Source: Mycobacterium sp. IS-1264 (GTDB lineage: Bacteria > Actinomycetota > Actinomycetes > Mycobacteriales > Mycobacteriaceae). From it: 64,000 bases of DNA. The number at the start of each line of letters is the position of its first letter. The first letter of the stretch is position 1. The position numbers and the translations under genes were made by a program. Below are positions 40,671 through 50,356 of this stretch, in pieces. The DNA is taken from positions 1 to 64,000 of the forward strand of contig NZ_MBES01000062.1 of assembly GCF_001954195.1 (NCBI RefSeq). Direction: 5' to 3'. Under the pieces are notes generated by a model. That model saw nothing but the letters and a program-made list of their open reading frames with translations. It had not been told where the DNA came from and did not search any database.

Positions 40671-40973
40671 GCGCGAGGCGGCGGTTGCGTTTGGCGAACC
40701 TTGCGGCCGCGCACCTATATGAGACCGAAATCACAACGGCGCTCGCGGGATTCGACGCGCCAGTCACCGTCCGGTCACGGTCCGACAAATAATCCCGCGT
40801 GGGGCTCACCAGCTATTTTCCGCATGCAACTTCTGTTGTAAAAGTGTCTGTAGTGACTGGTGTGATTCAACGGGCGACCGACTGATTCACGTTCCGAGTC
40901 ATCAGGCGGCGGTCGACCCCGGCGTGGTGGTCGTCGCCATCGACCCGAGCGAGCCCAGAGAGGTTGCACTCCG
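40671..40973 (+). other. 303-bp non-coding leader region before ripD
   Basis: No convincing gene is seen here. An AT-richer patch at about 40785-40870 includes TTGTAAAAGTGTCTGTAGTG and could hold the ripD promoter. That would leave a 5' leader of around 100 bases. A short imperfect direct repeat (GTCACCGTCCGGTCACGGTC) lies near 40764. I could not assign a riboswitch. Confidence 0.4.
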
Positions 40974-41810
40974 ATGAAACGCATCTACTCCTTCGCCATC
41001 GGCCTGGCCGTGCTGCTGGCCCCGATGGCCACCGCCGCGCTGGCCACCGCCGGCCCGGCAGCCGCCGACCCCGGCGCCCGGCAGATGGACTACCAGCAGG
41101 TCACCGACATCGTGGTCCAGCGTGGTCTGTCGCAGCGCGGCGTGCCGTACTCGTGGGCGGGCGGCGGCGTCAACGGCCCGAGCCGCGGCACCGGCACCGG
41201 CATCAACACCGTCGGATTCGACGCCTCGGGCCTGATGCAGTACGCCTACGCGGGTGCCGGGATCAAGCTGCCGCGTTCCTCCGGCGCGATCTACCGGGTC
41301 GGCCAGAAGGTCCTGCCGTCGCAGGCACGCAAGGGCGACATGATCTTCTACGGCCCGGAGGGCACGCAGAGCGTCGCGATGTACCTGGGGAACAACCAGA
41401 TGCTCGAGGTGGGTGACGTCGTCCAGGTTTCGCCCGTGCGCAGCAACGGCATGACCCCGTACCTGGTGCGTGTCCTCGGAACCCAGGCGGGCCCGCAGGC
41501 GCCGCTGCAGCAAGCGCCGGTCCAGCAGACGCCCCAGCAGGTGCCGGCGCAGCAGGTTCCGGCCCAGCAAACCCCGGGCCAGCAGGTTCCGACGCAGCAG
41601 CTGCCCGCGCAGCAGGTTCCGACACAGCAGGCGCCCGGGCAGGCCCCGTTGCAGCAGTCGCCGACGCAGCAGCTGCCCGGCCAGGCCCCGTTGCAGCAGG
41701 TTCCGACGCAGCAGGCCCCCTTGCAGCAGGTTCCGACGCAGCAGGTGCCGGTTCAGCAAGCGCCGGTGCAGCAGGCACCGTGGCAACCCCAGGTCGGTAC
41801 CGTGCGATAA
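40974..41810 (+). CDS. ripD: Catalytically degenerate NlpC/P60 cell-wall protein
   Basis: A 278-residue exported protein. A signal peptide (~1-31, ending AGPAAA) precedes an NlpC/P60 domain (~35-165). The catalytic cysteine motif is VGFDASGLMQYAYAG, with Ala84 where active enzymes have Cys, and SVAMYLGN has Ser133 in place of the catalytic His. It is therefore a non-hydrolytic member, as described for mycobacterial RipD, which binds peptidoglycan. The last ~105 residues are Pro/Gln repeats of the type P-x-QQ-x-P-x-QQ. A strong terminator follows the gene. Confidence 0.92.
   Translation: MKRIYSFAIGLAVLLAPMATAALATAGPAAADPGARQMDYQQVTDIVVQRGLSQRGVPYSWAGGGVNGPSRGTGTGINTVGFDASGLMQYAYAGAGIKLPRSSGAIYRVGQKVLPSQARKGDMIFYGPEGTQSVAMYLGNNQMLEVGDVVQVSPVRSNGMTPYLVRVLGTQAGPQAPLQQAPVQQTPQQVPAQQVPAQQTPGQQVPTQQLPAQQVPTQQAPGQAPLQQSPTQQLPGQAPLQQVPTQQAPLQQVPTQQVPVQQAPVQQAPWQPQVGTVR
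41496..41790. repeat. Degenerate Pro/Gln-coding repeats in ripD
   Basis: Imperfect 15-bp-spaced units such as CAGCAGGTTCCGACGCAGCA recur through the 3' third of ripD, coding QQVPTQQ-like steps. The units keep the reading frame, so length variants between strains are likely. Mycobacterial RipD proteins differ in this tail. Confidence 0.7.
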
Positions 41811-41832
41811 CCCCTCAGCCGCCCGACCAGCC

Positions 41833-41871
41833 GCCACCCGCTTCCTCGCACTGAGGAGCGGGTGGCGTTTT
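41833..41871 (+). terminator. Intrinsic terminator after ripD
   Basis: A perfect 10-bp stem GCCACCCGCT/AGCGGGTGGC (41833-41842 with 41857-41866) is extended by CCTC/GAGG around a small loop and followed by GTTTTC. Intrinsic terminators this strong are unusual in mycobacteria. It separates ripD from the acyltransferase gene 20 bp later. Confidence 0.85.
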
Positions 41872-41891
41872 CGGTAAATTAGCGATCGACC

Positions 41892-44063
41892 ATGCCGACC
41901 CTGCCACCGCCTCCGCCGCCGATCGCCACCGCGAATCCGGTCGCTGCCAGGGCGCCCGGGGCTGTGGCAGGGTCGGGCTTTTATCGCTACGACCTCGACG
42001 GGCTGCGCGGCATTGCGATCGCGCTCGTCGCGATGTTTCACATCTGGTTCGGGCGGGTCTCCGGCGGCGTGGACGTGTTCCTGGCCCTGTCCGGTTTCTT
42101 CTTCGGCGGCAAGATTCTCCGCGCCGCGCTCGATCCGGCCGTTTCGCTGTCACCGATAGCGGAAGTGACCCGGCTGGTCCGCCGGCTGGTTCCCGCGTTG
42201 GTCGTCGTCCTGGCCGGGTGCGCGCTGCTGACCATCCTGGTGCAACCGCAAACCCGCTGGGAGACCTTCGCCGACCAGAGCCTGGCCAGCCTCGGCTACT
42301 ACCAGAACTGGGAGCTGGCCAACACCGCGTCGGATTACCTGCGAGCCGGTGAAGCCGTCAGCCCGTTGCAGCACATCTGGTCGATGTCGGTTCAGGGCCA
42401 GTTCTACATCGCCTTCCTGTTGCTGGTGGCCGGGTGCGCCTACCTGTTCAGGCGCCGGCTGGGCGCGCACTTACGGACCTTGTTCATCGTGCTGCTGACC
42501 GTGCTGACGGTGGCCTCGTTCGGGTACGCGATCGTCGCGCATCTGGACAACCAATCGATCGCCTACTACGACAGCTTCGCGCGGGCGTGGGAGCTGCTGC
42601 TGGGCGCGCTCCTCGGGGCGCTGGTGCCCTACGTCCGCTGGCCGATGTGGCTGCGCACCGCCGTCGCCGCCGTCGCGCTGGCGGCCGTCGTGTCGTGCGG
42701 GGCCCTGATCGACGGCGTCAGAGAATTTCCCGGCCCGTGGGCGCTGGTCCCGGTCGGGGCCACCATGCTGATGATCCTCGCCGGGGCCAACCTGCACGGC
42801 CGGCCCGAGGGCCGGATGCCGCTGCCGAATCGGCTGCTGGCGGCGGGGCCGCTGGTTGCCCTGGGTGCGATGGCGTACTCGCTGTACCTGTGGCACTGGC
42901 CGCTGCTCATCTTCTGGCTGTCCTATACCGGCCACAAGCACGCGGGCTTCGTGGAAGGCGCGGCCATATTGCTGGTGTCCGGGGTGCTGGCACACCTGAC
43001 CACGCGGCTCGTGGAGGATCCGCTGCGGTATCGGACGACGAACGGCAGGCAAGCCAGCACGGCCCCGGCGCTCCCCTGGCCGGCGCGGTTCGGCCGGCCG
43101 ACGATCGCGCTGGGGTCCGCGGTGGTGCTGTTGGCCGTCACGCTCACGGCGACGTCGTTCACGTGGCGTCAGCACGTCACCGTGCTGCGCGCCGCGGGCA
43201 AGGAACTGAGCGTGCTCAACCCGCAGGACTACCCCGGCGCCCGCGCCCTCACCGAACACGTGCGGGTGGCGGCGCTGCCGATGCGGCCTACGGTCTTGGA
43301 GGTCAAGCAAGACCTCCCGGTCTCCACCAGGGACGGGTGCATCAGTGACTTCGTCAACCCCGCGGTGGTCAACTGCACTTACGGCGACGTCGCGGCCACC
43401 CGAACCATCGCCCTGGCCGGCGGGTCCCATGCCGAACATTGGCTGCCGGCGCTGGATGTGCTCGGCCACGCGCACCACTTCAAGGTCGTGACCTATCTGA
43501 AGATGGGCTGCCCGTTGTCCACCGAAGAAGTCCCCTTGATCATGGGCAACAACGCGCCCTACCCGCAGTGCCGCGAATGGGTCCAACGCACGATGAGCAA
43601 GCTGATCACCGACCGTCCCGACTACGTGTTCACCACGACGACGCGGCCGTGGAACATCAAAACCGGCGATGTGATGCCCGCCACCTACATCGGAATCTGG
43701 CAAACGTTGTCCGACAACAACATTCCGATCCTCGGTATCCGTGACACCCCCTGGCTCGTCAAGAACGGCCAACCGTTCGATCCGGCGGATTGCCTGGCCA
43801 AAAAGGGCGGCAACGGGCAGTCATGCGCGGTCAAACGTTCCGATGCGCTGGCCGAGCACAACCAGACCCTCGATTTCGTCGAGCAGTTCCCGCTGCTCAA
43901 GGTGCTCGACATGTCGGACGCGATATGCCGCGCCGATGTCTGCCGCCCGGTGGAAGGAAACGTGCTGATTTACCACGGCGCTCACCACATCACCCCCACC
44001 TACATGCGGACGATGGCCCACGAACTGGGCCGGCAGATCGCGGCGAACACCGGTTGGTGGTGA
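41892..44063 (+). CDS. Membrane acyltransferase (AT3) with SGNH-like domain (Rv1565c-like)
   Basis: A 723-residue two-part protein. The N-terminal acyltransferase-3 domain (~30-390, about ten helices) has YRYDLDGLRGIAIALVAMFH, VDVFLALSGFFFGG with the conserved Arg/His environment, and LYLWHWPLLIFW. The C-terminal extracytoplasmic part (~430-715) looks like an SGNH hydrolase-fold domain, with TIALAGGSHAEHWLPAL early and YHGAHHITPTYMRT late. Such OafB-like fusions acylate cell-surface carbohydrates; the acceptor here is unknown. It lies 37 bp upstream of treX. Confidence 0.9.
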   Translation: MPTLPPPPPPIATANPVAARAPGAVAGSGFYRYDLDGLRGIAIALVAMFHIWFGRVSGGVDVFLALSGFFFGGKILRAALDPAVSLSPIAEVTRLVRRLVPALVVVLAGCALLTILVQPQTRWETFADQSLASLGYYQNWELANTASDYLRAGEAVSPLQHIWSMSVQGQFYIAFLLLVAGCAYLFRRRLGAHLRTLFIVLLTVLTVASFGYAIVAHLDNQSIAYYDSFARAWELLLGALLGALVPYVRWPMWLRTAVAAVALAAVVSCGALIDGVREFPGPWALVPVGATMLMILAGANLHGRPEGRMPLPNRLLAAGPLVALGAMAYSLYLWHWPLLIFWLSYTGHKHAGFVEGAAILLVSGVLAHLTTRLVEDPLRYRTTNGRQASTAPALPWPARFGRPTIALGSAVVLLAVTLTATSFTWRQHVTVLRAAGKELSVLNPQDYPGARALTEHVRVAALPMRPTVLEVKQDLPVSTRDGCISDFVNPAVVNCTYGDVAATRTIALAGGSHAEHWLPALDVLGHAHHFKVVTYLKMGCPLSTEEVPLIMGNNAPYPQCREWVQRTMSKLITDRPDYVFTTTTRPWNIKTGDVMPATYIGIWQTLSDNNIPILGIRDTPWLVKNGQPFDPADCLAKKGGNGQSCAVKRSDALAEHNQTLDFVEQFPLLKVLDMSDAICRADVCRPVEGNVLIYHGAHHITPTYMRTMAHELGRQIAANTGWW

Positions 44064-44100
44064 GGCAGCCGCACCCAGCCGGCGCGGATAAGGTCGAGGG

Positions 44101-46305
44101 ATGCCGTCGAACAAACCACCCGCGACTTCGGGCGTCGCGGAACCCGATACGGAAGAGTCCGCACCCACCTTGCCCACCGTGTGGCCGGGCAATGCCTACC
44201 CGCTCGGGGCCGCCTATGACGGCGCGGGAACTAACTTTTCGCTGTTTTCCGAAATCGCCGACAAGGTCGAGCTGTGTCTGATCGACGCCAACGGCGGCGA
44301 GTCGCGCATCGCCCTCGACGAGGTCGACGGATACGTCTGGCACGCGTATCTGCCGAACATCACCCCGGGCCAGCGCTACGGCTTTCGCGTGTACGGGCCA
44401 TTCGATCCGGCCGCCGGCCACCGGTGCGACCCGAGCAAGTTGCTGCTCGACCCGTACGGGAAGGCTTTCCACGGTGATTTCAGGTTCGGCCAGGCGCTGT
44501 ACTCGTATGACATGAGCGCGGTCGACCCGGACACCAACGGGGTCGACACCGGCACGCCGCCCATGGTCGACTCGCTCGGCCACACCATGACCAGCGTGGT
44601 GAGCAATCCCTTCTTCGACTGGGGTTCCGACCGGGCGCCGCTCACCCCGTATCACGAAACGGTCATCTACGAGGCCCATGTCAAGGGCATGACGCAGACC
44701 CATCCCGGTGTCCCCGAGGGGCTTCGGGGCACGTATGCCGGGCTGGCCCACCCGGTGGTCATCGACCACCTCAAATCGCTGAATGTGACGGCGCTGGAAC
44801 TGATGCCGGTTCACCAATTCATGCACGACTCGCGGCTGCTGGACCTCGGGCTGCGAAACTACTGGGGCTACAACACGTTCGGGTTCTTCGCCCCGCACAA
44901 CCAGTACGCGTCAAACCGCGACGCCAGCGTCGCCGAGTTCAAAACGATGGTGCGCAGCCTGCACGAAGCCGGCATCGAGGTCATTCTCGACGTGGTCTAC
45001 AACCACACCGCCGAAGGCAACCACCTGGGGCCGACCATCAACTTCCGCGGCATCGACAACGCGGCCTACTACCGGCTGGTCGACGAGGACCTGCGGTTGT
45101 ACAAGGACTTCACCGGCACCGGCAACAGCCTCAACGCCCGTCATCCGCATGTGCTTCAGCTGATCATGGACTCGCTGCGCTACTGGGTGACCGAGATGCA
45201 CGTCGACGGGTTCCGGTTCGACCTGGCCTCCACGCTGGCCCGCGAGCTGCACGATGTGGACCGGCTGAGCGCGTTTTTCGATCTGGTGCAACAGGATCCG
45301 ATCGTCAGCCAGGTCAAGCTGATCGCCGAGCCGTGGGACGTCGGCGAGGGCGGCTATCAGGTCGGCAACTTCCCGGGTTTGTGGACCGAGTGGAACGGGA
45401 AGTACCGGGATACTGTGCGTGACTACTGGCGGGGCGAGCCCGCGACCCTCGGCGAGTTCGCCTCGCGGCTGACCGGGTCGTCGGACCTCTACGAAGTCAC
45501 CGGCCGGCGCCCCAGCGCGAGCATCAATTTCGTCACCGCCCACGACGGATTCACGCTCAACGACCTGGTGTCCTACAACGAGAAGCACAACGAGGCCAAC
45601 GGCGAAGACAATCGCGACGGGGAAAGCCACAACCGATCGTGGAACTGCGGCGTCGAGGGCCCCACCGACGACCCGGAGATCGTCGAGCTGCGTTGCCGCC
45701 AGATGCGCAATTTCTGGGCCACCCTGATGGTCAGCCAGGGCACGCCGATGATAGCCCACGGCGATGAGATCGGGCGGTCGCAGAACGGCAACAACAACGT
45801 CTACTGCCAGGACTCCGAATTGTCTTGGATGGATTGGTCTTTGGTCGACAAGAACGCCGACCTGCTGGCGTTCGCGCGCAAGGCCACCGGGCTGCGCAAG
45901 GACCATCCGGTGTTCCGCCGGCGCCGGTTCTTCGAGGGCGAGCTGATCCGAACCGGCGACGAGGTTCGCGATATCGCCTGGCTGACACCGGGCGGGCGGG
46001 AGATGACCCACGAGGATTGGGACAAGAGCTTCCACCATCGCTGTGTGGCGGTGTTTCTCAACGGCGACGCCATCGCCGCGCCCGATGCCCGCGGCGAGCA
46101 CGTGGTCGATGATTCGTTTCTGTTGTGCTTCAACGCCCACGACGACTACGTGGAGTTCGTCGCCCCGCACGACGACTATGCGCGCGAGTGGACCGTCGAA
46201 CTGGACACCAACCACCCCGCCGGCGACGCCGATTCGGTTGTGGCGGCCGAAGAGAAGTTCGAAGTGCCGGCCCGCTCGTTGCTGATCCTGCGTAAGACCG
46301 CCTGA
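44101..46305 (+). CDS. treX: Glycogen-debranching enzyme (isoamylase type)
   Basis: TreX/GlgX cuts alpha-1,6 branches of glycogen, giving linear maltodextrins for TreY. The 734-residue GH13 protein has an N-terminal early-set domain ([20 protein letters not shown]) and the four catalytic regions: [19 protein letters not shown] with the nucleophile Asp, [13 protein letters not shown] with the acid Glu, and [13 protein letters not shown]. It starts the treX-treY-treZ run; treY follows 3 bp later. Confidence 0.95.
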   Translation: MPSNKPPATSGVAEPDTEESAPTLPTVWPGNAYPLGAAYDGAGTNFSLFSEIADKVELCLIDANGGESRIALDEVDGYVWHAYLPNITPGQRYGFRVYGPFDPAAGHRCDPSKLLLDPYGKAFHGDFRFGQALYSYDMSAVDPDTNGVDTGTPPMVDSLGHTMTSVVSNPFFDWGSDRAPLTPYHETVIYEAHVKGMTQTHPGVPEGLRGTYAGLAHPVVIDHLKSLNVTALELMPVHQFMHDSRLLDLGLRNYWGYNTFGFFAPHNQYASNRDASVAEFKTMVRSLHEAGIEVILDVVYNHTAEGNHLGPTINFRGIDNAAYYRLVDEDLRLYKDFTGTGNSLNARHPHVLQLIMDSLRYWVTEMHVDGFRFDLASTLARELHDVDRLSAFFDLVQQDPIVSQVKLIAEPWDVGEGGYQVGNFPGLWTEWNGKYRDTVRDYWRGEPATLGEFASRLTGSSDLYEVTGRRPSASINFVTAHDGFTLNDLVSYNEKHNEANGEDNRDGESHNRSWNCGVEGPTDDPEIVELRCRQMRNFWATLMVSQGTPMIAHGDEIGRSQNGNNNVYCQDSELSWMDWSLVDKNADLLAFARKATGLRKDHPVFRRRRFFEGELIRTGDEVRDIAWLTPGGREMTHEDWDKSFHHRCVAVFLNGDAIAAPDARGEHVVDDSFLLCFNAHDDYVEFVAPHDDYAREWTVELDTNHPAGDADSVVAAEEKFEVPARSLLILRKTA

Positions 46306-46308
46306 CGC

Positions 46309-48606
46309 ATGGCTTTTCCGGTCCGGGCGACCTACCGGTTACAGCTGCGTGGTGAGTCCAGCGGATTCGGGTTCACCTTCGCCGACGCCGAGAACCTGCT
46401 GGATTACCTCGACGACCTCGGCGTCTCGCATCTGTACCTATCGCCCATCTTGACCGCGGCCCGCGGGTCCAGCCATGGATACGACGTCACCGACCCGACG
46501 ACCGTGTCGCCGGAACTGGGCGGCCCCGAGGGCCTGGCGCGGCTGTCGGCGGCGGCCCGCACGCGCGGCATGGGCCTGGTCGTCGACATCGTGCCCAACC
46601 ACGTCGGTATCGACAGACCCGAGCAGAACCCGTGGTGGTGGGACGTGCTGCGGCACGGCCGGTCCTCGCCGTACGCGGCATTCTTCGACATCGACTGGGA
46701 CGTAGGTGACGGGCGAATCGTCTTGCCGCTGTTGGGTTCCGACGAGGACGCCGGCGACCTGACCGTCGACGGGGAGCTGCTGCGGCTTGGCGAGCTAGCC
46801 TTGCCCATCGCTCCCGGCACCGGGGAGGGCACCGGACCGGAGGTGCACGATCGTCAGAACTACCGGTTGGTGGGCTGGCGAAACGGGGTCTGCGGGTATC
46901 GCCGCTTCTTTTCGATCACGTCGCTGGCCGGGCTGCGGCAGGAAGACCGCGCGGTATTCGACGCCAGCCACGCCGAAGTCGCCCGCTGGTTCGGCGAGGG
47001 TCTGGTCGACGGCGTGCGCATCGACCATCCCGACGGATTGTCCGATCCGTGTGGATATTTGGCGTGGCTGCGCGACCTCGTCGGGCCGGACGCCTGGATC
47101 GTGATCGAAAAGATTCTCGCCGTCGACGAGGCGCTGGAGCCCACGCTGCCGGTGGCCGGCACCACCGGCTACGACGCCCTGCGTGAGGTGGGCGGGGTCT
47201 TCATCGACCCGGCCGGAGTGCCTGCTCTGACCGCGCTGGTCGAATCGGCCGGCACCGACTATCGCGCGATGCCGGAACTGTTGCGCGACCTCAAGATCCA
47301 TGCGGCCACCGACACCCTGGCCAGCGAACTGGATAGGCTGCGGCGGTCCATCGCGGCCGCGGCCGGAACCGATCATCCGCTGCTGCCCGAGGCGGTGGCT
47401 AGCCTGCTCAGCCACATCGGGGTGTACCGCTGCGATTACCCCGGCCTGGCCGCGGTCCTGCCCACCGCGCTGGCCGAAACCCAGGCGGCGGCACCGCAAT
47501 TGGGGCCAGCGCTGCAGGTGATCGCCGCCGCGCTGGCCGCTGGCGGCGAACCCGCCACCCGCCTGCAGCAGCTGTGCGGCGCGGTGACCGCCAAGGCCAG
47601 CGAGGACTGCCTGTTCTACCGCGACGCCCGGCTGGTGTCGCTGAACGAGGTGGGCGGCGAGCCGCGCCGGTTCGGCGTGAGCACCGCCGAATTCCACCAC
47701 CGCGCCGCCACCCGCGCCAGGATGTGGCCGTGCGCGATGACCACGCTGACCACTCACGACACCAAGCGCGGCGAGGACGTGCGGGCCCGCATCGGCGTGC
47801 TCTCGCAGGTGCCGTCGCTGTGGACCGAGTTCCTTGCCCGCTGGGAAATCGAGGCCCCCTCCCCGGATCCCACGACCGGACGATTCCTGTGGCAGAACAT
47901 CTTCGGCGTCTGGCCGGTGAGCGGCGAGGTCACCGACGAGCTGCGCGGTCGGCTGCACGGGTACGCCGAGAAGGCGATCCGGGAGGCCGGCCTGCACACC
48001 TCGTGGAACGAGCCGGACCCCGCCTTCGAGGAGGCGGTGCACCGCTGGCTGGACACCGTGCTCGACGGGCCCGTGGCGCCCGCGCTGACCGAGCTTGTCG
48101 CCCAACTCAATCCGCACGCCGCGAGTGACGCACTGGGTCAGAAGCTGCTCGCCCTGACGGCGTCCGGCGTCCCCGACATCTACCAGGGCACCGAGCTGTG
48201 GGACGACAGCCTGGTGGATCCGGACAACCGCCGCGCGGTCGACTACGCAGCCCGCAGGGACGCGCTGAGAGAGTTGCGGCACCCGAAGATGCGCGTCGTC
48301 ACCACGGCGCTTCGGCTGCGGCGTTCCCGTCCCGACAGCTTTGTCGGCGGCCGATACATTCCAGTCCTGGCCGACGGGGATGCCAACGAGCACGTGCTGG
48401 CCTTCCGCCGGGGCGAGGACATTCTGGTCGCAGTGACCCGCTGGACCGTGCGGCTGGCCGAAAAAGGTTGGGGCAACACCGTGCTGCCGCTGCCCGATGG
48501 GACATGGACCGACAGGCTTACCGGCGCCGTTACAGACGGCCCGACGTCGGCCGCCGAATTGTTCGCGGACCTGCCCGTCGTCCTGCTGGAGCGCCATCAT
48601 GACTGA
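46309..48606 (+). CDS. treY: Maltooligosyl trehalose synthase
   Basis: TreY rearranges the reducing end of maltodextrins to a trehalosyl unit. The 765-residue GH13 enzyme has [64 protein letters not shown] and the C-terminal [20 protein letters not shown]. It overlaps treZ by 8 bp. Confidence 0.96.
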   Translation: MAFPVRATYRLQLRGESSGFGFTFADAENLLDYLDDLGVSHLYLSPILTAARGSSHGYDVTDPTTVSPELGGPEGLARLSAAARTRGMGLVVDIVPNHVGIDRPEQNPWWWDVLRHGRSSPYAAFFDIDWDVGDGRIVLPLLGSDEDAGDLTVDGELLRLGELALPIAPGTGEGTGPEVHDRQNYRLVGWRNGVCGYRRFFSITSLAGLRQEDRAVFDASHAEVARWFGEGLVDGVRIDHPDGLSDPCGYLAWLRDLVGPDAWIVIEKILAVDEALEPTLPVAGTTGYDALREVGGVFIDPAGVPALTALVESAGTDYRAMPELLRDLKIHAATDTLASELDRLRRSIAAAAGTDHPLLPEAVASLLSHIGVYRCDYPGLAAVLPTALAETQAAAPQLGPALQVIAAALAAGGEPATRLQQLCGAVTAKASEDCLFYRDARLVSLNEVGGEPRRFGVSTAEFHHRAATRARMWPCAMTTLTTHDTKRGEDVRARIGVLSQVPSLWTEFLARWEIEAPSPDPTTGRFLWQNIFGVWPVSGEVTDELRGRLHGYAEKAIREAGLHTSWNEPDPAFEEAVHRWLDTVLDGPVAPALTELVAQLNPHAASDALGQKLLALTASGVPDIYQGTELWDDSLVDPDNRRAVDYAARRDALRELRHPKMRVVTTALRLRRSRPDSFVGGRYIPVLADGDANEHVLAFRRGEDILVAVTRWTVRLAEKGWGNTVLPLPDGTWTDRLTGAVTDGPTSAAELFADLPVVLLERHHD

Positions 48607-50353
48607 ATTCCGCGTCTGGGCGCCCACACCGAAGGAGGTGCGCCTCGACCTAAACGGCCCAGACGGCGAGGCGCATGCGATGACGCGCTCGGGTGACGGC
48701 TGGTGGCACACGTCGGTCGATACCGCGCCGGACGCCAGGTACGGATTCGTGCTCGACGACGACCCAACCGTCCTGCCCGACCCGCGATCCCCTCGCCAAC
48801 CGGACGGGGTGCACGCACGCTCTCAGCTGTGGGACGCTTCGGCCGCGGCCTGGACCGACGACGCCTGGCCCGGCCGTTCCGTTGAAGGCGCGGTGATCTA
48901 CGAGCTGCACCTCGGCACCTTCACCCGCGACGGCACCTTCGACTCCGCCGTCGAAAGGCTGGACTACCTCGCCGATCTCGGTGTCGACTTCGTCGAGCTG
49001 ATGCCCGTTAATTCCTTTGCCGGCACGCACGGCTGGGGCTACGACGGCGTGTTGTGGTACAGCGTGCACGAACCCTACGGCGGGCCCGACGGCCTGGTGC
49101 GCTTCGTCGACGCCTGCCATGCCCGCGGTCTGGGGGTGTTGATCGACGCGGTGTTCAACCACTTCGGCCCGTCGGGCAACTACCTGCCCCGCTTCGGCCC
49201 CTACCTCTCGTCCGCGAGCAACCCGTGGGGAGAAGGCATCAACATCGCCGACGCCGACTCCGACGAGGTGCGCCGCTACATCATCGGATGCGCGCTGCGC
49301 TGGATGCGCGACTTCCATGCCGACGGCCTGCGGCTCGACGCGGTGCACGCGCTGGTGGACACCACGGCCGTCCATATCCTCGAGGAACTCGCCACCGAAA
49401 CCGACTGGCTGGCAAGGCAGCTGGGCCGCCCCCTGTCGCTCGTCGCCGAAAGCGATCTCAACGACCCGCGCCTGATCACGCCCCGCGACCGCAACGGATA
49501 CGGCATCACCGCGCAATGGGATGACGATATCCACCATGCGATCCACACCGCGGTATCCGGTGAGCGGCAGGGCTACTACGCCGACTTCGGCTCGCTGGCC
49601 ACGCTGGCGAAAACCCTGCGCCACGGGTACTTCCACGCCGGCACCTACTCGTCGTTCCGCCGGCGCCGCCACGGGCGGCCGCTGGACACCTCTGAGGCGT
49701 CCGGCATCCCCGCGACCAGGCTGCTCGCCTATACCTGCACCCACGATCAGGTGGGCAACCGCGCGCTCGGCGATCGCCCGTCACAGCGACTCACCGGCGG
49801 CCAGCTGGCCATCAAGGCGGCCCTGGTGCTCGGGTCTCCCTACACCGCAATGCTTTTCATGGGCGAGGAATGGGGCGCGTCGACGCCGTTCCAGTTTTTC
49901 AGTTCACACCCCGAACCGGAGCTGGCCCGGGCCACCGCGGAGGGCCGTAAAGCCGAGTTCGCGGAGCACGGCTGGGACGCCTCGACGAAAGGGGAGATAC
50001 CCGACCCCCAGGACCCGCAGACGTTTCTGCGCTCGAAGGTGAATTGGGACGAGGCCGGCTCCGGCGAGCATGCCCGCTTGCTGCGCCTCTATCGCGACCT
50101 GATCGCCCTGCGCCGCACCGAGCCCGACCTGGCCGATCCCTGGCTGGATCACCTCGCCGTCGACTACGACGAGGAGCAGGCCTGGATTGTGTTGCGCCGC
50201 GGCCGGTTACGCATCGCATGCAACCTGGGCGCCGAGCCGGTGACAGTACCGCTCACCGGTGACGTCGTGCTGGCGTGGGGTGAGCCGACGGTCGGTGGGG
50301 AAACCACAGAGCTGCCGGCGCATTCGTTTGCCATTCTGCGGGTCGCCGGGTAG
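48599..50353 (+). CDS. treZ: Maltooligosyl trehalose trehalohydrolase
   Basis: TreZ releases trehalose from maltooligosyl trehalose, completing the TreY/Z route. The 584-residue GH13 enzyme begins [17 protein letters not shown] and has VIYELHLGTFTRDGTFDSA, DGLRLDAVHAL with the nucleophile Asp, LVAESDLNDPRL with the acid Glu, and YTCTHDQVGNRALGDR. The ATG at 48599 lies within the end of treY. The frame continues upstream through treY but is not coding there. Confidence 0.95.
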   Translation: MTEFRVWAPTPKEVRLDLNGPDGEAHAMTRSGDGWWHTSVDTAPDARYGFVLDDDPTVLPDPRSPRQPDGVHARSQLWDASAAAWTDDAWPGRSVEGAVIYELHLGTFTRDGTFDSAVERLDYLADLGVDFVELMPVNSFAGTHGWGYDGVLWYSVHEPYGGPDGLVRFVDACHARGLGVLIDAVFNHFGPSGNYLPRFGPYLSSASNPWGEGINIADADSDEVRRYIIGCALRWMRDFHADGLRLDAVHALVDTTAVHILEELATETDWLARQLGRPLSLVAESDLNDPRLITPRDRNGYGITAQWDDDIHHAIHTAVSGERQGYYADFGSLATLAKTLRHGYFHAGTYSSFRRRRHGRPLDTSEASGIPATRLLAYTCTHDQVGNRALGDRPSQRLTGGQLAIKAALVLGSPYTAMLFMGEEWGASTPFQFFSSHPEPELARATAEGRKAEFAEHGWDASTKGEIPDPQDPQTFLRSKVNWDEAGSGEHARLLRLYRDLIALRRTEPDLADPWLDHLAVDYDEEQAWIVLRRGRLRIACNLGAEPVTVPLTGDVVLAWGEPTVGGETTELPAHSFAILRVAG

Positions 50354-50356
50354 CCG

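Noticed and set aside
40671..40973. Possible riboswitch in the ripD leader
   Set aside because: No conserved riboswitch core could be recognised by eye; only an AT-rich promoter-like patch is seen.
41496..41790. Repeat array in the 3' part of ripD considered as a CRISPR
   Set aside because: Units are short, contiguous, in frame and code Pro/Gln; there are no unique spacers and no cas genes.
46795..48711. A 638-codon minus-strand frame opposite treY
   Set aside because: treY has all family motifs; the antisense frame has none.
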